Position numbers and translations under genes: made by a program. Under the pieces are notes generated by a model, which saw only the letters and a program-made list of their open reading frames with translations, did no database searches and was not told where the DNA came from. From Rhodobacteraceae bacterium UBA6273 (GTDB lineage Bacteria; Pseudomonadota; Alphaproteobacteria; Rhodobacterales; Rhodobacteraceae), in assembly GCA_002440625.1 (NCBI GenBank), contig DJUV01000180.1:1-23688 (forward strand): a stretch of DNA of 23,688 nt. Direction: 5' to 3'. Below, piece by piece: positions 16,323 through 23,440 of the stretch. The number at the start of each line of letters is the position of its first letter. Position 1 is the first letter of the stretch.

Positions 16323-16787
16323 ATGATCACGCAGAAAATGAAATATGCGATCAAGGCCCTGATGGTGCTTGGCGATGAGAAGGCCGCCGACGGGCGCGCC
16401 CTCCGGATCGAGGAGATTGCCCGCCGCTCCGGCACGCCGAAGCGGTTCCTCGAACATATCCTGCTGGAGATCCGCAACGCCGGCATCATCGCCTCGACAC
16501 GTGGACGATCTGGCGGCTACGCGCTCATCAAGGACCCGGCGCAGGTGTCGATCCCGAACCTTCTGCGGCTGATCGACGGGCCGATCGCGCCCTTGCCCTG
16601 CCTCTCGCGCAATGCCTATCAGCGCTGCGAGGATTGCCGGGATGAGGCGACCTGCCGCATCCGCCGCGCCTTTTCCGACCTGTTCTGGACCTATCTGGTG
16701 ATGATAGAATCGATGACGCTTGCCGATCTTCTGAAAGGCGGGCCGGGTGGCGAAATGTTCCTCGAAGAGATGCCAGCGCATTCCTGA
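16323..16787 (+). CDS. Rrf2-family transcriptional regulator with four cysteines
   Basis: 154 residues. The N-terminal winged helix has MKYAIKALMVLG, IEEIARRSGTPKRFLEHIL and the wing SGGYALIKDP, as in IscR, NsrR and other Rrf2 proteins. Cys93, Cys102, Cys105 and Cys111 fall where Rrf2 regulators hold an iron-sulphur cluster, though spacing differs from IscR and NsrR, which use three. It probably senses redox, nitric oxide or iron-sulphur status, and may regulate itself from the 149-base divergent region shared with tex. ATG 16323 is preferred over an upstream in-frame ATG at 16254 because the protein family starts here and the promoter hexamers lie between the two. A weak hairpin follows the stop. 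Confidence 0.9.
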   Translation: MITQKMKYAIKALMVLGDEKAADGRALRIEEIARRSGTPKRFLEHILLEIRNAGIIASTRGRSGGYALIKDPAQVSIPNLLRLIDGPIAPLPCLSRNAYQRCEDCRDEATCRIRRAFSDLFWTYLVMIESMTLADLLKGGPGGEMFLEEMPAHS

Positions 16788-16788
16788 A

Positions 16789-16824
16789 AGCCCAAGGGGG
16801 CAATCCTCCTTGACCCCGTGGGCT
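16789..16824 (+). terminator. Hairpin after the Rrf2 gene
   Basis: AGCCCAAGGGG at 16789-16799 pairs with CCCCGTGGGCT at 16814-16824 with a single mismatch (6 pairs, mismatch, 4 pairs), starting two bases after the stop. No T-run follows, so termination may be partial. The next gene starts 46 bases downstream. Confidence 0.4.
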
Positions 16825-16870
16825 GAAAGGTGCTCGATGAACCACTGCACTTCAGGGGCGGACCAGAGAA

Positions 16871-17923
16871 TTGCGCACGCTCAGCACAGCCTTGCCTCGT
16901 ACTGACGCACTCGTGCCGGCCGGGGCGGCGTTTCTTGCCGTGCCCGAGGCGCAAACGACGCGGACCTATACTTTCGTCCTTGTGCCGGGCTTTACGCTCT
17001 TGGCCTTCGCTTCGGCGGTCGAGCCCTTGCGGATCGCCAACCAGCTGTCACAAAAGCCGCTTTACTGCTGGCAGGTGGTGTCTGTCTCGGGCGAGCAGGT
17101 CAAAAGTTCCTCCGGCATAGCGGTGGCGGTCGATAGCAAGCTGGCCTCGCTGGACCGCGACGCAACGCTTCTGGTCTGCGCCGGAAACCCGATCACCGCC
17201 GCCGCCGTGCCGCCGGTCGTCGCTGCGGTTGCCCGCCACTACCGCTTTGGTGGCAGTGTCGGCGGCATCTGTACCGGGTCGGTGGCGCTGGCGAAGGCCG
17301 GGCTTCTCCACAACCGCCGCTTCACCCTGCATTGGGAAAACCAGCCGGCCTTTCGCGAGATCTTCCCGTCAGACGCGCCCAGCCAGAACCGCTATGAGCG
17401 GGATGAGCGGCTGATCTCCTGCGGCGGCGGGGCTGCGTCTACCGACATGATGCTGGCGATCATCGCCGCCGACCACGGTGCCGATTTCGCGGCGATGGTG
17501 TCGGAGATGTGCCTCAGGACGGTGATGCCGGGGGTGGATGCCGAACAGCGGAGTTCCCTCTCCACGCTGATGTCCTCGCGCAATCCCGTCCTTATCGCGA
17601 CCGTCAACCTGATGAACCGCCACCTCGATGCGCCGCTTGCGATGGATGAACTGGCCGAGGCCGCCGGCTATTCCCGCCGCCATCTGGAGCGGCTTTTCCA
17701 GAACGCGGTCGCCATGACGCCCGGCGAATTCTACCGGGGCCTGAGGCTCGACCGCGGCCGCAATCTCCTCAGCACGACCGACCTGACGCTGATGGAGGTC
17801 TCGCTCGCCTGTGGCTTCGATTCCGTCTCGCATTTCTCCAAGAGCTTCCGCCGCCGCTTCGGGGTTCCGCCGACGAAACTGAAGCAGGGAATCGGCGTGC
17901 CGCGCGGCGGCAAGCGGGGGTAG
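16871..17923 (+). CDS. GlxA-family AraC-type transcriptional regulator (DJ-1/PfpI domain plus AraC HTH)
   Basis: 350 residues. The N-terminal half is a DJ-1/PfpI-like domain (FVLVPGFTLLAFASAVEPLR, then GGICTGSVALAKAGLL with Cys134 at the elbow position, then CGGGAASTDMML). The C-terminal third is a two-HTH AraC domain (MDELAEAAGYSRRHLERLF, then LACGFDSVSHFSKSFRRRF). Relatives such as GbdR and CdhR control glycine betaine, choline or carnitine use, but no such catabolic gene is in the window, so the effector is unknown. The TTG at 16871 is the longest start; GTG 16913 in frame is a possible alternative. AGGGG at 16854-16858 is distant, so the start is uncertain by a few residues. Confidence 0.9.
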   Translation: MRTLSTALPRTDALVPAGAAFLAVPEAQTTRTYTFVLVPGFTLLAFASAVEPLRIANQLSQKPLYCWQVVSVSGEQVKSSSGIAVAVDSKLASLDRDATLLVCAGNPITAAAVPPVVAAVARHYRFGGSVGGICTGSVALAKAGLLHNRRFTLHWENQPAFREIFPSDAPSQNRYERDERLISCGGGAASTDMMLAIIAADHGADFAAMVSEMCLRTVMPGVDAEQRSSLSTLMSSRNPVLIATVNLMNRHLDAPLAMDELAEAAGYSRRHLERLFQNAVAMTPGEFYRGLRLDRGRNLLSTTDLTLMEVSLACGFDSVSHFSKSFRRRFGVPPTKLKQGIGVPRGGKRG

Positions 17924-18483
17924 GGATCAACGCTTTGAGCACGGCAGCGACAACAGAACGCTAGCGCCACTGCAATCCAGATCCGGCGATCTTTCGGATT
18001 GGCCACCAGCGCCGGACGGAGGCCCTATCCCATTTCTGTCAGCATGTTACAGGCTTTGTCCTGACGTCGCCGGAAAATTCCCGTGTGGCATTGGCAAGCG
18101 TAACTTCTTGGGGCCGGGGCTAACGGCTGCGAGCGGCCAGCCGGCAGGGGCCACCTCACCGAATGCGTTTCGCCGGGCTGGTTTCCGTTTCCGGGCTAGC
18201 TGACGGGGTGTTCGGATTTCAGCGCACTTTGGAGACCGGCACTGGCGCAACAAACGGCTTCGCCACTGGATGACTGCTTGCGTGAACTGCCTTCTGGTTG
18301 CGGGTTCGCTGGATCTGGCGTCGGGCAACCCGCCGTCTGCCGCACTCCGCGATACCGCCTTCAGCGCAGCGTCGAAGCCGCGTCAGCGCCGCGTCAAATA
18401 TGCGCCTGGCCGATGCCGCCGGGCTTGACGGTTGCGGGCGATGATCGCTGAACTGATCTTGTACCAAGCTACGGGAGGCAAGA
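17924..18483. other. 560-base intergenic region; holds the protease-gene control site
   Basis: No convincing gene is seen on either strand; the short open frames here have no ribosome-binding site and no family resemblance. The last 130 bases carry four phased heptamers (18359-18398), a TTGACG hexamer at 18425-18430 and a strong ribosome-binding site GGGAGG at 18473-18478. The first 400 bases have no feature I can name and may be decayed coding DNA. Confidence 0.6.
18359..18398 (+). promoter_or_regulatory. Four 7-base direct repeats at 11-base phasing, candidate SARP-type operator
   Basis: CTTCAGC (18359-18365), CGTCGAA (18370-18376), CGTCAGC (18381-18387) and CGTCAAA (18392-18398) are each separated by 4 bases (GCAG, GCCG, GCCG). 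Heptamers with 4-base spacers on one face of the helix are the established binding layout of SARP activators. TTGACG at 18425-18430, 26 bases on, could be a -35 or another half-site on the opposite strand (reverse complement CGTCAA). Any -10 is weak, as expected for an activated promoter. Confidence 0.55.
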
Positions 18484-20496
18484 ATGTCCGAAGCTTTCTT
18501 CTGGGACGGGTATCTTCACTGGGCGCGCACCATGGAGCAGTTGCGCTACGAATCCGGGCAGTTTCCCGGCTTTTCGCAAACCGAGCGGCCGGGCCTCTAT
18601 GAACCGCTGTTCGTCAGGCTGAAGGAACCATTGGCTGTTGAAGTGGCCGGGGCGCTTCTCGCGAAGCTGGAAGATGCCGCAAACAGTGGAAAACTTGTCC
18701 CGCTGGTTCACAATGAGAGGGCCTTCACCTTCCTGAGCAGCTTCGTTTTTGCGCCCGAGGATTTGGTCATCGGCCTGAAGCATTTTCTGGTCGAGCAGGC
18801 GGCCAAGCCGACCGAAGTTGTCCCGCTGGAGTTCTTCATCTACCGGCCTCTTGTGGCCAGCAAGCTCCAGCATAAGGCTGATGAAGATGTTTTCGTCATC
18901 ATCGACATCGGCGCGCCGGCCCTTGTCGAGCAGCAGCATTCCCTTCGCCTCGTCACGTTCGCCCCCCCTGTTGACAGATCGAGCGCCATCGGTGCCGTGA
19001 TCGACAACGACATCGGGTTTCTCAATCGTCAGTTCCGTTTGCCCGGTGAACAGAAGACTCGGTTCGCTGCGGTCTGGTTGCAGTCGCGCGAGAGATTGGC
19101 TGATCCAGCGCAGCCAACGGCTTTGCTCGACTACATGGTTGTCGGTTGTGTGATCGCCAAGCGCGAAATTGATGCCATGCTTGCCGACCCGGATCTCGAC
19201 GAGGAAGCCGTTTACCTTGCGCTCAATCAGATGCTCCACCTTTATGAGCCGTTCCGTCGTGCGCCGCCGATTGACAGTCATGGCTCGGCAGTTGCTGACT
19301 TGGCATTCGGACAGGACCCCGGCGATGGTCCGGCAATTCCGCTACTGGCGGTGCAACTGCCGCCCGAGGCGGCGGTGGACACTTCGGGCACTTACAGCGA
19401 AAGCTATATCGTCCAGGGCGTCCGCTGGCTCTGCTGGACTGCGCGACAGTCCTCTAAGTCGTCGCCGCTTGTCGTGAATATCAGCTACGGCGCACTCGCA
19501 GGTGCCAAGGACGGCAGCAAGTTCATCGAAGAACAGATCAGGCGCGAAATTGAACTCGCGCAGCTTTACGGCCAGAAGGTCAGTGTCGTCTTTGCCTTCG
19601 GGAACGGTCTGAACACGCGGCAGGTGGCCCGCCTCGCGGTTCCTCAAGGGCAGAGTTCGGCCGCGTTGACATGGAGCATTCCCCCCGACAATCCGGTGCC
19701 GAGTTTCGCCGATATCCGCGCCATCCACCGGGACGCAGAGGGAAATGAATACCTTGGTCCCGTGCCGGAGCGACTCATCGTGAAACTGCAGGGTCCGGAC
19801 GGGACGCCGTCACTGAACTACTCCGTCGTAGAGGGTGAGGCCGAGCCGCCCATTCAGGACGACCCGAATAAAGGTCCCTATGATCCGGTGCAGGCGCGCG
19901 TTTATCACGTCCCGGGCCGCATGGTCACAGGCCGAAAGGATCAGGCGTCCTATCTATTGGCCGCGATCGGACCCACAGCGTATCTCGCCGATTGGGTGCC
20001 GCCGGCGCCGGCGGGTGACTGGACGATGTCGTTCGAGAACCGGAAGGGCGAGTCCCTCGATCTTGTGATCCAGATCCAGCGCGGCGATACCGCGCCGGGT
20101 TTCGGTGCCGGAGGCCGCCAGTCCCTTTTCAAGGGGGATTTTGTCGAGAAGGTGGAAGACGACCTGCTCACCCGCGACGTTGTCGCGCCACTGACCAACG
20201 ACGGTACGCAAAGCGACTATGCCGGCGGGAGCTATTGTCCAAACGGAGACTGCCGGATATTGACGGCGGGCGCGCTGCTCGAGGTCTATGGGGGCACAGT
20301 GCACACTGACTATTCATCCCGCGGCGCAAGCTGGACCTCTGCCATGGCGCCGGACGAAGAACGTGTCGTGGATGGGCTGGTCTCCTACGGGAAACCGGTA
20401 GCTGGGGCTTACTCTGGCTCTCGCACGCGGCTCTCGGGTACCAGCGCGGCGGCGGCGATGCTTTCCAGAAAACTGGTAGAGATGGGCGACCCTTAA
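18484..20496 (+). CDS. Subtilisin-like serine protease (S8 family), apparently cytoplasmic
   Basis: 670 residues from ATG 18484, with GGGAGG at 18473-18478. The triad is present in subtilase order: Asp174 in GAVIDNDIGF, His266 in DSHGSAVADLAFG, the oxyanion Asn374 in FAFGNG, and Ser654 in SGTSAAAAM. The gaps are long: 92, 108 and 280 residues, against 32, 91 and 66 in subtilisin BPN'. The 280-residue gap includes a probable beta-sandwich region (DWTMSFENRKGESLDLVIQI). The usual DTG/DSG/DDG motif reads DND. No signal peptide, propeptide signature or membrane helix is visible, so it probably acts inside the cell. It is convergent with the PAP2-like gene, the stop codons being one base apart. 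The substrate is unknown. Confidence 0.85.
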   Translation: MSEAFFWDGYLHWARTMEQLRYESGQFPGFSQTERPGLYEPLFVRLKEPLAVEVAGALLAKLEDAANSGKLVPLVHNERAFTFLSSFVFAPEDLVIGLKHFLVEQAAKPTEVVPLEFFIYRPLVASKLQHKADEDVFVIIDIGAPALVEQQHSLRLVTFAPPVDRSSAIGAVIDNDIGFLNRQFRLPGEQKTRFAAVWLQSRERLADPAQPTALLDYMVVGCVIAKREIDAMLADPDLDEEAVYLALNQMLHLYEPFRRAPPIDSHGSAVADLAFGQDPGDGPAIPLLAVQLPPEAAVDTSGTYSESYIVQGVRWLCWTARQSSKSSPLVVNISYGALAGAKDGSKFIEEQIRREIELAQLYGQKVSVVFAFGNGLNTRQVARLAVPQGQSSAALTWSIPPDNPVPSFADIRAIHRDAEGNEYLGPVPERLIVKLQGPDGTPSLNYSVVEGEAEPPIQDDPNKGPYDPVQARVYHVPGRMVTGRKDQASYLLAAIGPTAYLADWVPPAPAGDWTMSFENRKGESLDLVIQIQRGDTAPGFGAGGRQSLFKGDFVEKVEDDLLTRDVVAPLTNDGTQSDYAGGSYCPNGDCRILTAGALLEVYGGTVHTDYSSRGASWTSAMAPDEERVVDGLVSYGKPVAGAYSGSRTRLSGTSAAAAMLSRKLVEMGDP

Positions 20497-20497
20497 G

Positions 20498-21697
20498 CTA
20501 AGTGGCCCTGGCCGCCAGCACTTCGTGCCGGGCGCGCCGCCAGATTTCCTGCCAGACCGGCGAAACCGGCGCGCTGGCAATGGTAAGCGTCTTTGCCTCT
20601 CGGATGATCGGCTTTCCCTTTGAGGCGTCGCCAATGCCGATTGTTGAGAAGCCGAAATCGAGGACTTCGGCCTTCGCCACGGCCAGACTGTAGCTTCCGG
20701 TTTTGTCGGCTCCGCTGAGCGCATTGACGAGGTACTCGCCGATCGCCAGCCCCAGTGTCGCGCCGGCGAAGTTGTCGATTGGGAAATGAACGCCCGCCAC
20801 CGTCCGGTTCTGCGCAATACGCGCCGCAAGACGCATCAGCAACGTCAGCCCGACGCCCACCTTAGCCTCGTCAAAGCAGTCCCGCGCATCGAAGGGCGTC
20901 GTGGTCGTACCGTCGGCTGACTTGCCGATGTTCTGCGTGCTGGCCAGAGCACAGAGGATCGTCGCCACGGCGAAGGCCTCGACCGCGTGGCCGCTGGGAT
21001 AGGCGCTGTGGGTCGGACTCTGGATCAATGGTTGCACGAAGGCCGAGAATTCGTACGGACGCGGCCGCTTGAAATGGAGCTTCATCGGCATTTCGACATA
21101 GGTGCCGAACCGCAGCACGGCGTCGAGAAGCGCCAGCGTCCAGGGGGTGCGGGTATCATCAAGGAAAACCACAGCGCCGAAGAAGGAAAGAATGTCGGTC
21201 TGCTGGATCAGTATCTCAGCAAGCCGCTCATCGCGCTGCGTCACACGCGCTTTGACGTAACGCAACTGCGTTTCGACCTGTGTCGCAGTGATCGTTGGCT
21301 TGGTCAAACTGCAGATCGTGCCGCCCTTAGTGCTTTCCTTTAAATCTGCGGTAGCCGGGGAATCATAGACGACCGGCTTGAACAACCGATCCAGTTCGTA
21401 GTCGAGAATGTGACTGCGGAAAAACTCTTCCTGCTGCTCGAAAGCAGTGAACTCAGGGGTGATCGCGGGTGGCGGCTCCTTGGTCAGATCGGCATTCGCA
21501 CGTAACGCGCCGACGTTCCATGTGCCGCCGATCCCCTCGAGCGTGGTCAGGATCGCAAGGCTGAGATCAGCGTCGGATTCTCCGCCGGCGTGATTGATGC
21601 CGCTCCGCCCGTTCCTGCCGTTGCGGCCGTTGCGGCCATTCCTGCCGTTGCGGCCATTGCGGCCATTCCTGCCGTTGAGAACATTGAGTACGGTCAT
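20498..21697 (-). CDS. PAP2 / vanadium haloperoxidase-like enzyme with Asn-Gly-Arg repeat
   Basis: 399 residues. The three acid-phosphatase/haloperoxidase motifs are intact: K-x6-RP (Lys206, Arg213, Pro214), PSGH (Ser235, Gly236, His237) and R-x5-H-x3-D (Arg298, His304, Asp308). No clear membrane helices are seen, so it is more like the soluble vanadium-haloperoxidase branch than lipid phosphatases; the sequence does not settle phosphatase versus haloperoxidase. Residues 8-31 are eight consecutive NGR units. The start ATG 21695-21697 has a GGGGGTGGA ribosome-binding site just before it on the minus strand, and no other Met occurs before residue 200, so the repeat is translated if the gene is. 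It is divergent from the regulator and convergent with the protease. Confidence 0.85.
   Translation of the reverse strand: MTVLNVLNGRNGRNGRNGRNGRNGRNGRNGRSGINHAGGESDADLSLAILTTLEGIGGTWNVGALRANADLTKEPPPAITPEFTAFEQQEEFFRSHILDYELDRLFKPVVYDSPATADLKESTKGGTICSLTKPTITATQVETQLRYVKARVTQRDERLAEILIQQTDILSFFGAVVFLDDTRTPWTLALLDAVLRFGTYVEMPMKLHFKRPRPYEFSAFVQPLIQSPTHSAYPSGHAVEAFAVATILCALASTQNIGKSADGTTTTPFDARDCFDEAKVGVGLTLLMRLAARIAQNRTVAGVHFPIDNFAGATLGLAIGEYLVNALSGADKTGSYSLAVAKAEVLDFGFSTIGIGDASKGKPIIREAKTLTIASAPVSPVWQEIWRRARHEVLAARAT
21605..21676 (-). repeat. Eight tandem 9-base units encoding (Asn-Gly-Arg)8
   Basis: Reading the minus strand, 72 bases consist of eight 9-base units, each coding Asn-Gly-Arg. 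Synonymous changes (AAC/AAT, CGC/AGG/CGG) occur among the units, so they are not perfect copies: the protein repeat is conserved better than the DNA. Unit gain or loss would keep the reading frame. Confidence 0.9.
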
Positions 21698-21725
21698 TTT
21701 CCACCCCCAACGCAGAAGTTGAGAA

Positions 21726-21755
21726 AAGATCGCAAGATAGGTAAGCTGTGGTCAA
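21726..21755 (-). promoter_or_regulatory. Candidate promoter of the PAP2-like gene
   Basis: On the minus strand TTGACC (21750-21755) and GATCTT (21726-21731) are 18 bases apart, about 29 bases before the ATG. The phased heptamers begin 25 bases upstream of the -35-like hexamer, nearly the same distance as at the protease gene. Confidence 0.4.
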
Positions 21756-21780
21756 TACATTGCAGCGAACGGCCTTAATT

Positions 21781-21798
21781 TCTGACGTTTCTTTGACG
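21781..21798 (-). promoter_or_regulatory. Two phased heptamers, candidate SARP-type operator
   Basis: On the minus strand CGTCAAA (21792-21798) and CGTCAGA (21781-21787) are separated by 4 bases (GAAA), an 11-base period. CGTCAAA is identical to, and CGTCAGA one base from, heptamers upstream of the protease gene. The site lies between the divergent PAP2-like and regulator genes and could serve both. Confidence 0.5.
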
Positions 21799-21841
21799 GT
21801 CGAACAGCGGGCCGACCTTTTCGGGGTGCCGTGGTGTTTTC

Positions 21842-23440
21842 ATGGTAGGGGATCAGCTCTGGTTTCGTTTTCGGGGGGACTTTGCGGTCCTGACCGAGGA
21901 CGAGCGCAATATTGCGCCGTCGGGGAAAAAAGCGATCGGAGTCCTCGCGATGCTCGCGGAATCCGACACCATGCACCGCAGCCGTCGCTGGCTTGAAGAC
22001 AAGCTCTGGAGCGATCGGGGCCAGGCGCAGGCGAGTGGCAGCCTGCGAACCACACTTTACGAGATCCGCAGCAGTTTCGGGCCTGCCGCAGACGTCGTCG
22101 GGTCGGACCGCAATGCCATCTGGCTCGACCGTGCCATGGTCAGGACAGATCTTGCCAGCCCGGCGCGGGACCGCGAATTTCTTGAGGGGCTCGATATCGC
22201 CGACCCTGAGTTCAACGACTGGCTTGTTCAGAAACGCCTGCAATACGGACAGGAAAACGAGACAGCCGAGCCGCGTCCCGAAAATCGCGGACGCATCGCC
22301 ATTCAGTGCGGCACGCCTTGGACTGCAACATCGTCGCGAAGCGCGCTTTCGCAGATCCTCGACGATCAGGTCGGCAAGATCATCTCTGGCTTCATTGCCC
22401 TGTCGCACTGCACCGTCGGTGAACGGAAGCCCGATCTCGTCGTTCGAACCACAACGGAAACGACGGATGAGGGTGCCTGCATTTTCGCGCAGATCATTGA
22501 AGCCGCCAGCGGCGACATCATTCACTCAGATCATTGTTTCACCAACGATCCAGGGGTCTTTCTGCGCAGTCAGGAGGCGCTGGGGCGTTTTTGCTGGGGG
22601 ATCGCAGATGCCGCCCTGGAACGTCTGACTGCGCGGGATGCGGGCAACTCGCCGGCGGCGCTGCGTGCAAGTTTCGTTCAGGGGGCGCTGCGGGACGTGC
22701 TGTCGTTTGAAGCGGCACAGATGCGGAACAGCCTTGCCAGGCTGGATAACGCGGTTGCACACCTCAAGTCGGGTCTGTTCCCGGCGATGAAGGCCTGGGC
22801 TCTGATGTCGTTGATCATGGAAGGCTTCCATGCCGAGGACGCCACCATGCGCGACCAGATCCGGTCCCTGTTGCGGCGCGCGATCGAGATATCCCCCGAA
22901 GACGGCATGGTCGCGGCGGTGTCCGCCAACGTCTACGTGATAATGCTGCAGGATTATGATCGCGCATCAAGCCTCGCGCGTCGGGCGTTGCACCAGAACC
23001 CGACCAACATATTTGCCCTGCAGGCACTATCACTTTGCCGGGCGAAAGAGGGCGATTTCGATACGGCCTATCGGCTTTCGAATTGCAGTCGGGTCGCGTC
23101 GTCGCTGTCGAAGTTCGAAGGCATGTGCAATCTGCACCACGCCCTGGTCTGCATCAATCTGAGGCGGCTGGACGAGGCCGCCGAGGCGGCAAGCCGCGCG
23201 ATTCAGGTTTCCCCGCAGTACCGCGCTCCGCGACGGCAACTCATCGCGCTCAAGGCGCTAAACGAAGACCCGGCAGCGGCCTTGGGCGCAGTCACCGCTC
23301 TCACTCGCATCGAACCGGAGTTCGAACTGGAGCGGTATCTGTTTGACAGCAACTACCCTGCCACGACTCTTCGGAAGAACGGTTACCTGCGGGCAGCCGG
23401 CCAACGACTCGGCTTCTCGCACGACACCGATGAAAGCTGA
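21842..23440 (+). CDS. SARP-like transcriptional regulator: winged helix plus TPR-like region
   Basis: 532 residues from ATG 21842. Residues about 5-104 look like an OmpR/PhoB-type winged helix as found in SARP activators: an opening beta strand (FRGDFAVL), a helical core (RRWLEDKLWSDRG) and a recognition-helix region (ASGSLRTTLYEIRSSFG), ending IWLDRAMVRTDL. Next comes FLEGLDIADPEFNDWL, resembling the segment after the winged helix in alphaproteobacterial SARP/BTAD-like proteins. Residues about 270-510 are alpha-helical TPR-like repeats (for example RRAIEISPEDGMVAAVSANVYV, then RRALHQNPTNIFALQALSL). No transmembrane helix, receiver or nucleotide-binding domain is seen. It probably binds the phased heptamers in its own upstream region and before the protease gene. 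The ribosome-binding site is weak. Confidence 0.75.
   Translation: MVGDQLWFRFRGDFAVLTEDERNIAPSGKKAIGVLAMLAESDTMHRSRRWLEDKLWSDRGQAQASGSLRTTLYEIRSSFGPAADVVGSDRNAIWLDRAMVRTDLASPARDREFLEGLDIADPEFNDWLVQKRLQYGQENETAEPRPENRGRIAIQCGTPWTATSSRSALSQILDDQVGKIISGFIALSHCTVGERKPDLVVRTTTETTDEGACIFAQIIEAASGDIIHSDHCFTNDPGVFLRSQEALGRFCWGIADAALERLTARDAGNSPAALRASFVQGALRDVLSFEAAQMRNSLARLDNAVAHLKSGLFPAMKAWALMSLIMEGFHAEDATMRDQIRSLLRRAIEISPEDGMVAAVSANVYVIMLQDYDRASSLARRALHQNPTNIFALQALSLCRAKEGDFDTAYRLSNCSRVASSLSKFEGMCNLHHALVCINLRRLDEAAEAASRAIQVSPQYRAPRRQLIALKALNEDPAAALGAVTALTRIEPEFELERYLFDSNYPATTLRKNGYLRAAGQRLGFSHDTDES

Noticed and set aside
18047..18467. Short minus-strand frames in the intergenic region before the protease gene
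   Set aside because: They overlap one another, lack ribosome-binding sites and cover the phased operator; no family resemblance.
21605..21676. CRISPR-like or satellite array
   Set aside because: Units are 9 bases with no spacers and are fully explained as codons for Asn-Gly-Arg.
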